Shown: positions 43,444 to 52,300 of the stretch, one piece after another
How positions within the stretch are numbered: the first letter of the stretch is position 1
How the letters are laid out: each line of letters opens with the position of its first letter
Notes under the pieces: generated by a model
The model's input: the letters and a program-made list of their open reading frames with translations, nothing else
What the model was told of the DNA's origin: nothing
The model's database searches: none
IMG/VR virus record: IMGVR_UViG_3300034111_001103
Location: 104,935 to 168,934 of that record
Source of the DNA: a virus
DNA length: 64,000 nucleotides
Strand: one strand, 5' to 3'
Translations under genes and position numbers: made by a program

Positions 43444-45015
43444 TTAAACCCCTAAATCTTTTTTTTCAGAAGTTGAATTCCCATGAGATGTTGGAAAAGC
43501 TTTTTCTACTCCTTTTACAATATCATCTACAGGATATTCAACTGTTTTATTAAACCTATTAGGTATTTCTATTTCTACTGTATAACTTCTTTTTAAAGGA
43601 TTGTATTTAGCTTTAACTACATCATGTTCATTACCCATTATATCATGATAAGAATTCAATAAGTCAATAACAGAAGATTCATCCCCTCCAGTTATTGCAT
43701 CTTTAACAGAATACAAATCTGTTTTAATTTTTACTTTTTCATCTCCTTTCTGTGTTTCTAAATTCACAACTGTTTTCTTTTCAGACTCATCTTTTTGACT
43801 TGTACCTATTTTACCTTTTAAATCATTTTCTACATCAACAAGATTTCTTCTTGTACCATAAGCATCTAAAATAGGTATACCGAGTTTACTAGCTCTTTCA
43901 TAAATACTTCTTGCTATTGGATCTTTAATAGTAGATACAAATTCTGAATCTACTTTAGCTTTATAAGCATATACTTCTTTTTCTTTAGCACCTTGAGCAG
44001 CAATAATGGCTTTTTGGTTTTGTAGTTGTCTATACATTTCTTCTTGTTTAGACATATCAAATCCTCCAAAAGAATGAGAATTTTGAATATTCATTAAATC
44101 TTCTTTAAAATCATTCATAAATTCTTCTTTACGTAAAGACTTTAGTATTTCCCCATTTACTCCAGGATTATTTATAGCAGAACTATATTTAGATATATAA
44201 CCTTCAACTTCATACAAAGCTTGTTTAGCCATTACATTATTTGGGTCTTTATTAAGTATTTGTAATGCTTCATTTTTATAAGCAGATAAAGCATTTAATT
44301 TTTCTGTAGCATCTTGTAAACCTTCTGTTCCCCAATCTCTATCTGCAAATTGTTCTTCAAATTCATAATCTTTTAAAGCTCTTACATTAGGATCAGACAT
44401 CATATTATTAGTAATTAAACTTATTTCATTTGGGTCATAGAATTCATCTACTCTTCCTGTTTTAGGATCAAAACTTTTAATTTTTTTTAATTTACCTATT
44501 TCTTCTGTAAGTCTTTTTCCTATCTTAGGATCTAAAAAACCTTGACCAGTAAATTTAGTATCTCTTATGTAAAGTCCTTGGTTTATATATCTTTCTGCTT
44601 GTTTGAGGATACGAGAATAATATGTTTCTCCTTTAGCTAAAGCATCAGCTTGTTTTTTAGCTTCTATTTCTGTTACAGTACCTCTTTCAGCAATACCCAT
44701 AAAATCAGGATTACTTGTTACTTGTGAAATATATCCTTTTAATTGATTTAGAGTAGAAGGATTTCTAAAGTCATTATGAGAAATTTTAGATACTTGTTGT
44801 AATACTCCATCTATTATTTCTTGTTTCTTTTTAGTATCTTCTCCAGGAAGAGAAGGGATACTATACAGTTTGTCTAAAAGGAGATCATCTGCTTTTTGAA
44901 TATTATCTTGGATATTTTTATCTGTAAATAAAGCTCCTTTCAAAAGTAAATCTTCTGAAACTGGCGGCTTCCATTCTACTGGTTCGACTGGGGTGCTATA
45001 AGGGGTGAATGCCAT
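43444..45015 (-). CDS. Presumed virion cargo protein (523 aa)
   Basis: A mostly helical, highly charged protein with no enzyme motif. Segments such as NIQKADDLLLDKLYSIPSLP and EIEAKKQADALAKGETYYSR suggest long helices. It ends with a beta-rich domain (KIKTDLYSVKDAITGGDESS, then RSYTVEIEIPNRFNK). It lies directly upstream of the RNA polymerase gene (11-base gap), the place where crAss-like genomes have proteins found inside the capsid and tail. Its own promoter candidate precedes it. The cargo role comes from gene order only. Confidence 0.5.
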   Translation of the reverse strand: MAFTPYSTPVEPVEWKPPVSEDLLLKGALFTDKNIQDNIQKADDLLLDKLYSIPSLPGEDTKKKQEIIDGVLQQVSKISHNDFRNPSTLNQLKGYISQVTSNPDFMGIAERGTVTEIEAKKQADALAKGETYYSRILKQAERYINQGLYIRDTKFTGQGFLDPKIGKRLTEEIGKLKKIKSFDPKTGRVDEFYDPNEISLITNNMMSDPNVRALKDYEFEEQFADRDWGTEGLQDATEKLNALSAYKNEALQILNKDPNNVMAKQALYEVEGYISKYSSAINNPGVNGEILKSLRKEEFMNDFKEDLMNIQNSHSFGGFDMSKQEEMYRQLQNQKAIIAAQGAKEKEVYAYKAKVDSEFVSTIKDPIARSIYERASKLGIPILDAYGTRRNLVDVENDLKGKIGTSQKDESEKKTVVNLETQKGDEKVKIKTDLYSVKDAITGGDESSVIDLLNSYHDIMGNEHDVVKAKYNPLKRSYTVEIEIPNRFNKTVEYPVDDIVKGVEKAFPTSHGNSTSEKKDLGV

Positions 45016-45049
45016 TTTTGTTTAATGTTTATTTATTAATATAAATAAA

Positions 45050-45100
45050 AAAGGTTTTTAATATTATCCTACAAATATAAGTAAAATAAGATTAAAAACC
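45050..45100 (-). terminator. Terminator-like hairpin after the 808-aa gene
   Basis: On the - strand GGTTTTTAAT pairs with ATTAAAAACC (45091-45100 and 45053-45062), with a 28-base loop, followed by TTTTTTATT. It ends the 808-aa gene's unit. The loop contains the -7 box of a promoter candidate reading the same way, so terminator and promoter overlap. The long loop weakens the terminator call. Confidence 0.5.
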
Positions 45101-45102
45101 AA
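45072..45102 (-). promoter_or_regulatory. Bacteroidetes-type promoter before cargo and RNA polymerase genes
   Basis: On the - strand TTGG (45099-45102), exactly 19 bases, then TATATTTG (45072-45079), identical in boxes and spacing to 6581-6611. It precedes the 523-aa gene start by 57 bases and would drive the injected-protein genes. Host RNA polymerase is expected to recognise it. Confidence 0.6.
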
Positions 45103-45120
45103 TTTTAGTTTTAAGATAAC

Positions 45121-47547
45121 TTATTTTAGTTTTTTCTTTAAATTTAATTTAATTTTACCTCCATGTTTTCCTTGAGGTTTATCTTTTTCTTTATCTTTTT
45201 CTTTCTCTTTTTCTTTTTGGGGTTGACTCCCACTATAAGAAGGATTCCAAGGTTCATCAGTAGCATTAGGCATAAAAGTAGAGTTAATGTAATGTTTAGC
45301 TAGAGCATAGTCTCTTCTTAGCATATCATTTTTTAAAGCTTGATTACTATCCTTTCTCATTTGAATATCTAAAGCTCCATCTCTTCTATATATTTTGTCA
45401 GTAAAATTATTTAATTCAGCTTGATTTAATTGGTCTATTCTCATATTAGCTTGAGCATTAAATTGTTGTGCTTGACTATCTTGTCCTCTATCATAGTTAT
45501 ATTTTTGACCATATATTTGTTCATTCTGATTGTAGGCATTTGTTTGAGCTTGTAAAAGATTAGCTACATCTGCTGAAGTTCTAGAACCTAGATTAGATTT
45601 GAAAGCATTATAACCTCTTTGTACTTGATTTAATTGAGGTTGTATATTTAAATACCTAGGGTCTATATATTCTGGAGTTAAAGAAGAAGTAGATATAGGT
45701 GCTTTAGCATAGTTTCCTGGGATATTAAAACCTCCCATTAAGTCCATATAATTAGGATTTTGTCCTTGTGTAGCTTTTCTGTAGTCAAATTCTGTTTCTG
45801 GACCTAATTGATCTCCTTGTCTTTGTGCAGGAGGAGAAGTTCTGGGTTGAGTAGAGTTTTGAGTAGTTGATGCAGGTGTTTGTCTAGGAAAAAACATTCT
45901 TTTACCTCTATAATTATCTATAAAATTACCTCTTAAATCTTTTAATTGTTGATCTGATAAATTATTAACATCATAATCTTTATATCTAGCTTCATTTTTA
46001 TTAGTAACTCCCCATTGTTTATACATATCCCTAATTAAAGAAGGATCATTGTCTAAAGCCCAATCATAAGCAAATTCTTGCAAATCTTCAGTTTTTTCAA
46101 ATCTATCTTTAGCTCCTAATGCTCCAGCTTCTCTAGCTTTTTGTTCCCACATTTGTCTAGCACCCTCCCAATTGAACACAGGATTATCATTTAAATTACC
46201 TCCTTTTGGAGTTTCTTGTCCTTGTTTAGTTACAAACTTTTGTTGAGTCCAATTATCTTCTTGACCTCCTCCAGACATTTTAGGTAATTGCCCCCCATTC
46301 TTCATATAACCTTGAGCCATCATAGCTTCTTGTTGTACTTTAGAACCATGAAGACCTGTTAATTTTTGTATTTCTTGTTTTTGAAAAAGCTCATCTAGAT
46401 TTTCATTCTTTAGTTTAATATTTAAATCTGCTGTAGCTTTACCTATTTTATCTGTGAATTTAGATTTAAGATTTTTTACATCTTTTTCTGTAGAATAAAG
46501 TTTTGCCATTTGAGCATAAGATTTTTTAGTTTTAGAGTCTTTTAGTTTTTCAGAAAACACTTTAGTACCTTGAGGAAGTTGCATATCTATTCCTCCTTGA
46601 GAATGTGGTGGTCCATACACAGGTCCTGCAAGTCCATTAGGAATTTGTAACATTTCTTGTCCTTCTACTTCTACATTAGCTCCATTTTCTGCTTTATAGT
46701 TATGCATTCCTATTTCTCCCCCATGAGCACGATAAGCTTGGCTTCTGTTATATTCAAAATCTTGATTAGTAGGGTTTTCTAAAGATTGTCTTTTAGCAAA
46801 AGTTAATGCTTGAGCTTCTTGCCATTGAGTTCTATTATTTCTTATAGAATTACCTGCATTATCTAGGATACCTTTTACTCCATTTATAGAAGCCATAGCA
46901 GCATTACCAAAAGCTGCTGCTCTGTTAAAGTATTTATTGTTAGAAGGTCCAAATATACTATCTAGATTCCATCTACCTTGTTGTCCTTGAGTAGATTGTC
47001 CTTGTTTACTTTCATAGGGTTGATAGAGATCTGTTTTGCCTGAAAGAATATCATTAGAGTTATATCTATCATCTAGTGGAGTATTTCTAAATTGACTTTT
47101 ATTTTCATATAAACCTCTTGTATTATAAGGATTTTCTGGAATATTATATTGAGGTGGTCCCATAGTTCCTGGTGCTTGTGGTCTATTAGCAACTATATTA
47201 GAAAACTTATTAGGGGGAGTATTCCAATTAAATCCTACTCCCATATTACCTCCAGTATTAGGATTAAACCCTTGAGTATTGTCTAGCATTCCTGGATTGT
47301 AAGGTTGATAGTTTTGTTGAGTATTCCAAGCATTGTTTTGGTTTAAATTTAAAGGTTGTCCTAAAGAGTTTTGTAATGTATCATCAGTTATAAGTCCATT
47401 ATCAGCTTTAGGTAGTTTACCTCCATTTTTCATTAATGGTTTTATTAAAGAATCTATATCTTCTCCATTTTGTATAGCTCTTTTTACTTTATTTTGTAAG
47501 TTTTTAGGTATTACTATTTCTATACCTTGTTCATTTCTTATTTTCAT
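45121..47547 (-). CDS. Virion protein with NGG motifs (808 aa)
   Basis: A glutamine/asparagine/proline-rich, low-complexity protein. Near residue 295-345 is VEVEGQEMLQIPNG, GPPHSQGGIDMQLPQGTKVF and SEKLKD, a pattern I associate with a conserved structural or cargo protein of crAss-like phages. Short NGGK/NGGQ/HGGE/HGGK tags recur (about 41, 276, 420 and the C-terminus), and the end carries a (KEKEKDKEKDK) run before GKHGGKIKLNL. It is located between the muzzle-like gene and the polymerase genes. It is likely carried in the virion; precise role unknown. Confidence 0.6.
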   Translation of the reverse strand: MKIRNEQGIEIVIPKNLQNKVKRAIQNGEDIDSLIKPLMKNGGKLPKADNGLITDDTLQNSLGQPLNLNQNNAWNTQQNYQPYNPGMLDNTQGFNPNTGGNMGVGFNWNTPPNKFSNIVANRPQAPGTMGPPQYNIPENPYNTRGLYENKSQFRNTPLDDRYNSNDILSGKTDLYQPYESKQGQSTQGQQGRWNLDSIFGPSNNKYFNRAAAFGNAAMASINGVKGILDNAGNSIRNNRTQWQEAQALTFAKRQSLENPTNQDFEYNRSQAYRAHGGEIGMHNYKAENGANVEVEGQEMLQIPNGLAGPVYGPPHSQGGIDMQLPQGTKVFSEKLKDSKTKKSYAQMAKLYSTEKDVKNLKSKFTDKIGKATADLNIKLKNENLDELFQKQEIQKLTGLHGSKVQQEAMMAQGYMKNGGQLPKMSGGGQEDNWTQQKFVTKQGQETPKGGNLNDNPVFNWEGARQMWEQKAREAGALGAKDRFEKTEDLQEFAYDWALDNDPSLIRDMYKQWGVTNKNEARYKDYDVNNLSDQQLKDLRGNFIDNYRGKRMFFPRQTPASTTQNSTQPRTSPPAQRQGDQLGPETEFDYRKATQGQNPNYMDLMGGFNIPGNYAKAPISTSSLTPEYIDPRYLNIQPQLNQVQRGYNAFKSNLGSRTSADVANLLQAQTNAYNQNEQIYGQKYNYDRGQDSQAQQFNAQANMRIDQLNQAELNNFTDKIYRRDGALDIQMRKDSNQALKNDMLRRDYALAKHYINSTFMPNATDEPWNPSYSGSQPQKEKEKEKDKEKDKPQGKHGGKIKLNLKKKLK
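45181..45220 (-). repeat. Low-complexity Lys/Glu-coding repeat
   Basis: A pyrimidine-rich run on the + strand made of short TTTTTCTTTATC-like units encodes KEKEKEKDKEKDK near the end of the 808-aa protein. Replication slippage could change its length between isolates. The repeat is exact only in parts. Confidence 0.6.
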
Positions 47548-47560
47548 ATTGTTTGATTTT

Positions 47561-48688
47561 TTAATCTATTATTGTCCAATTTGATATTTTACCTCCATTT
47601 CTATATAATCCTGTACTAGCTAATCCAATATTAGCTCTTTCTCTACTATCTGCTGATTTGTCTGCATCTTCTTGATTTGTAAAGTATCCTGTATGATAAC
47701 CATTTTTATAAAATTCATCTATTGCATTATTATTAGGAAACCTAATACCATTAATAACTGTAGGGATATTATAGTAACCTGTTTCATCATCAATACCTAT
47801 TACACTTTCTGTGCTAACATTTCCATTATTATTATCATATAATTTTTTTCTAGGACTTCCATCTGGATTTTGATTTAAAGGTAAAAAAGTTCCTGTATAG
47901 TTTTTACTATATTCTGGTTGAATACTTTCAGGAATAGTTCTACCTCCATTTTTATAAGTTTGTTTAGATGCATTATTAAACAAATCATATTTTTGTTTTA
48001 AAGTAATAATATCTCCAGCATAATTAAAAGGAGCAAAACCTGTTTTTTTACTTTTTATAAAAGATAAAGCATCTGAAGCTACACTTGCTTGATTCAAAGT
48101 ATCTGTTGGGTTTTTATAAAGTTCTACAACATCTTGAGCATTTAAAGCATAATCCAATCCTTGTCTTAATTGAGGGGGAGCAAAATATTTTCCTAATGTT
48201 ATCATTGTAGTGCCTACAGCATCTGCTTTGTTTATAAGGGGGGTATGAGGTAATTGATCTTGATATTTACTTTCTAAATTACCAATTTCTTGTCCTTTAT
48301 CTCTTTGTTTTAACATATCAAAAAAATTAGAAGAACCTAAACCTCCATTTAAAGAACCTATAGAGTCTTGTATTTGTTTTAAATCATTTAATTTTTTTTG
48401 TACATTTACAATATTAACTTTAGGGGTTGTATTTAATTTTATCCCTTGAAAATTTAATTTATCTGTTAATGATGGTTCTATTTTAGTAGCGTCTTGAACT
48501 GGTATAAAATTAGGTTTTGGTATAATAGTAGGTATATTTTTAGTAGAAGTAACAGTTATTTCTGGTAACATAATTGGATTATATATGGATCCAGATTGTT
48601 GTCTTTGGGAGACTATATCTCTAGTAGCTCCTCCATTAGGAAACTTGAATACATCTTCAACAATACTCCATTTTGATTTTTTCTTCAT
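47561..48688 (-). CDS. Virion protein with NGG motifs (375 aa)
   Basis: The chosen ATG at 48688 overlaps the previous stop by one base (TAATG), as elsewhere, and gives KKKSKWSIVEDVFKFPNGG; a longer start at 48724 is less likely. The middle is unremarkable. Near residue 250 comes KNGGRTIPE. The C-terminal region GYYNIPTVINGIRFPNNNAI followed by DEFYKNGYHTGYF is a repeat-like segment found in other phage internal proteins, and the protein ends in YRNGGKISNWTIID. Both ends thus carry an NGG tag next to a Trp-Ser/Thr-Ile segment. A structural or injected role is inferred from position. Confidence 0.55.
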   Translation of the reverse strand: MKKKSKWSIVEDVFKFPNGGATRDIVSQRQQSGSIYNPIMLPEITVTSTKNIPTIIPKPNFIPVQDATKIEPSLTDKLNFQGIKLNTTPKVNIVNVQKKLNDLKQIQDSIGSLNGGLGSSNFFDMLKQRDKGQEIGNLESKYQDQLPHTPLINKADAVGTTMITLGKYFAPPQLRQGLDYALNAQDVVELYKNPTDTLNQASVASDALSFIKSKKTGFAPFNYAGDIITLKQKYDLFNNASKQTYKNGGRTIPESIQPEYSKNYTGTFLPLNQNPDGSPRKKLYDNNNGNVSTESVIGIDDETGYYNIPTVINGIRFPNNNAIDEFYKNGYHTGYFTNQEDADKSADSRERANIGLASTGLYRNGGKISNWTIID

Positions 48689-48906
48689 TATATTGTATCT
48701 ATTAATTTTAGAATTTCTTTCCATTTAAACATTTCATCATATTCTACTTTAATGGTTTGAGTAGATAATGTAAACTCAATACAAAAGAATTTATCTTGTT
48801 CATTATAACTTTGTATTGCTAGTATCTTTTCTTTAAAGGAAAGGTGTAATAAATTATCAATGTAAATTTTTATTTCATCTCCTTTGATGTCTATTTTAGC
48901 TTCCAT
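48688..48906 (-). CDS. Hypothetical protein (72 aa)
   Basis: A small beta-rich protein (DIKGDEIKIYIDNLLHLSFK, FFCIEFTLSTQTIKVEYDEM) that ends in an amphipathic helix. It sits between the Dps-like gene and the NGG-motif gene with one-base overlaps on both sides, so it belongs to the same unit. No known family. Confidence 0.55.
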   Translation of the reverse strand: MEAKIDIKGDEIKIYIDNLLHLSFKEKILAIQSYNEQDKFFCIEFTLSTQTIKVEYDEMFKWKEILKLIDTI

Positions 48907-49325
48907 TAAGAAAGAAACATTAGTTTATAAATCAATTTGTTTAGGTCAGATTTTGTGTTATCTAGTACATTTACTATTTCAGAAAAAGGTATTATTTTTT
49001 GTAAGTCTGTAATCATTGTTTTTAATTCTTTAGCATATTGTATTGCTTCTTCTTTAGTATTTAATACTCTAGGGGCAGAATCTTTGTAGGTTAAAAGTTT
49101 TTCAAAAGCTCCTTGACTTTCCTCTGCTATTGTATCTGAATGGTCTGGAAGAGAATCATAAATTTCATTTAGTGCCAAATGAATTGCAAGTGAACCTGGA
49201 CCTGTTATTTTTAAATGTAACTTATGGAAGGAAGTTGCAGCATTCATTAATTCTGATACACAGTCAGATATTTTAGTTAACTCTATTGTAGGATTATTAA
49301 TTTTTTTAAATTCTATTGATGCCAT
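48906..49325 (-). CDS. Dps/ferritin-like protein (139 aa)
   Basis: The first half matches the Dps mini-ferritin pattern: HKLHLKITGPGSLAIHLALN then EIYDSLPDHSDTIAEESQG. The positions H37, H49 (+12), D64 (+15) and E68 (+4) reproduce the spacing of the Dps ferroxidase ligands (H51, H63, D78, E82 in E. coli). The helical second half (TKEEAIQYAKELKTMITDLQ) fits a four-helix bundle. Dps proteins bind DNA and oxidise iron, protecting DNA from oxidative damage. This one lacks an obvious lysine-rich DNA-binding tail. It lies between muzzle-like and cargo-like genes, so it may be packaged or expressed late. Confidence 0.75.
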   Translation of the reverse strand: MASIEFKKINNPTIELTKISDCVSELMNAATSFHKLHLKITGPGSLAIHLALNEIYDSLPDHSDTIAEESQGAFEKLLTYKDSAPRVLNTKEEAIQYAKELKTMITDLQKIIPFSEIVNVLDNTKSDLNKLIYKLMFLS

Positions 49326-49329
49326 TTGT

Positions 49330-52300
49330 TTATATTATTGATTGATTTGTTTTATTTAATTGAAATTTTAAAAGAAATTGATAGTTAGAAAGTTTATCAT
49401 TCTCTAATCTTATGTTGAAAAAATCAGACCTTAATGGTACAGTTAAGTATTTAGGTGCATAAGAAATTGAAAGAATATTAGACTCTTTATACATTGGATT
49501 AGTTATATATTTAACTAAAGGTTGATTGTTGTTTTGTGATAAGTCTTCAAAAGTATTGAATCTAAAGTTGTTTTCTACATTTTCTGTTAAGATGTCCTTA
49601 GAGTTTAAAGCTATTCTAGGATACTTAGAAGATTGGTAAAAATTATTCTTTTCCTTCACTATAAGATTTAGAATACCAGAAGATTGATTTTGATTATAAA
49701 TAAGAGCTTTGTTAAAAGTTTTATCTTCTATTTTGTAGAAATCGTATTCTGTGGTATATCTTCTTAGATCTGTATTGAAAGAAACAGATTGTAATATTTG
49801 ATTTACATATTTATCCTCAGATTGATATTCAAACATAAAGGTATGTAAATGTCCATAAAATACTTGATAAGATTTAGGTGTTAGGAGGTGAGACCATAAT
49901 CCTTCTTCATGTAAATTGTTAGGTTTATAGTTTACTCCAGAAGAAAAATAATTAAATGCTGGTGAGTAATAATTAGGGAGATAAGTGTAGAAGGAAATAA
50001 TAGTATCGGTTTGAGGATAATATCCTATAGTCCAGCATTGATTTGTAAAGTATATTGTATTGGAAGGTAATATTTCTGTGGAGTCTAAGAAGAACTTATT
50101 ATCTTGTAGGATTATTTTTCCTTTATATTCTTGTTTTAATTGATGATCTCTTTTGGTAATAAGAACTCTTTTAAATCTTTCATCCCAAGTCATTGAGATA
50201 CCAAACCATTTAAAGTTATTGTTGATATTAATAGTAGGAAAATCTTTTAGTATCTTAAAAGGTAAGTTTTCTTTTAACCAATTAGAAGCTAATTTATCTC
50301 CTACAGGTTGTATTTGTCCTTGACCTTGATGATGTATTATAGCTCCTCTTTTAGCATCTACCCAATATTGTCCAAATTCTGTAGATACAAAAGCAGTATG
50401 TTGAGAACCTCCAAAACCTAAATCTGTTTTTTTGTATTGTTGAGGTTGTTGAGCAAATAATTTATTAGTACCTACAAAAGAAGTTCCTAAATCTGTTTGT
50501 AGTTGTACAAAAGAATTGTAGAAAGTAGCTTGATCTTCTTGTAAAACAATAATAGTATTATTATTTGTTCCTCTTATTTGAGTTATTTTACCTCCTGATT
50601 TAGGTATGTCTATGTAGTTGTTAGCTAGATAAATAAGATTTCCATCATAGTTATCATTGTTATCATTATCTTGTAAAGAGTAAATAATTCTGTTATCATT
50701 TATTACTTTACAATCTTCTTTTTCTTTAGAGTAGCTTGGAGAAAGTATGTAACCTAGATTTTCTTTATTTTGTTTAGAGTAGGTAGTATTGTAAGAATAG
50801 TAGTTATCTTCAAATATAGGTACATTAGTTTCTTGAGTCCAAGTATTTGGATCTCCTACATAAGGATAGAAAGACTTTTCTTTAAAGTTTTCTCCATGTC
50901 TTAAATCTAAGTTATAATCACTTTCTACTAAGAAAGAAGGAATACCATAAGAATAAAGAAACATTTTACCTTTTATGAATACAGGGGCTTTTCCAGGTTC
51001 TTGACCTGCAAAGTTTAATCCTGTTAAGATACCAAAAGTAATAGGTATAGAAATAATACCAGCACCTGCTGCCCCTCCAGAAGCTACTGCTCCTAAAGTA
51101 TTTCCTGCTACTGCTAAAGAATTTCCTGTAGAATCTTCACAAGTTAAGTTATAATCTAATCTTTTGTTAGATTTAATACCTACATTAGCAAAAAGAGAAG
51201 AACCTGAATTATCTGAAGAGTCTGCTCCAGTAGGATAATTAAAGAAAAACTTAGGGTAGGCTACATTATATAATTCTGAATAAAATACATCAGCATTATC
51301 TAAGTATGAAGTAGAAGGGTTTATAGAAACTCTTTCTTCTATAAAGAAAGGGTGTTTTATCTTAAGAGAGAATCTATTTATAAAAGTATCTCCTCCAAAT
51401 ATAGGATCACATGATGTATCTTGTTCTAGGTTAGTCCAATCTATTTCTCCATTATATCCTGTATCTAAATATTCTATATGATTTATAGAGCCATATTGAG
51501 AAGGGTTATAATTCTTAAGGGAAGCATAGTAGGAAGATATAGGTCTGTAAAGATTATTTGCATTACAATCTAATGTAGTATTGGTATAATAATCATAACA
51601 ACCTGGAGCCCATCTAGAGTAATCTTTGTTTAGTGTAGAAGTGAAGAACTTATCTATATTTAAATAAGCAGAAGATTCTCTTCTAGCATTGTTAAATTTA
51701 ATAAATTTATCTCCATCTTGCACATTAAATATTCCAGAACCTAAGTAAGAAGTATTTAAAAGTCTTCTTCTAGTGTTACCATCATTAAAATCTTGAGGTA
51801 TAGCACTATTAACATATCTTCCTACAGAGGAATAAGTTTGAGCATAATTTCTAAAAGGTGCAAACTTTTGTAATAATTCTAACCATTCATAGTAGTGATT
51901 TACTATTTCTGAAGGAGCTGATATATTTAAAGCTATTGCAGAAAGAATATAACCTAAAGGTACAGATGTTCCAGAACCTAATACTGTTGTATTTATAGAA
52001 ACATTGGTTTGTAATAAGTTATTAATAGAACTTATAGAAGTTTCTGTGGTTGCAAAACCTAATGCAGCAGCAGATAAACCTGAACCAACTAATTGATATT
52101 CAGCATGTTTATTTACTTTATTATAAGAACCATAAGAAAAACCAAATTGCTCACATTCTAGTTTTAATTCTGTACCTAAAGAAGGTCTGTTAAAATGAGT
52201 GTTAGGAGAATGGAAAGTATATTTGTTATTTTTATAATCTTGACTTCTGTAAGGGTGTAATTGTGAAAAAGTAGTAATATAAGGTTTGTTAGCTAATTCT

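Noticed and set aside
48689-48724. An extended N-terminus for the 375-aa virion protein
   Set aside because: The 48688 ATG forms the TAATG junction used throughout this genome, while the longer start would overlap the 72-aa gene by 37 bases.
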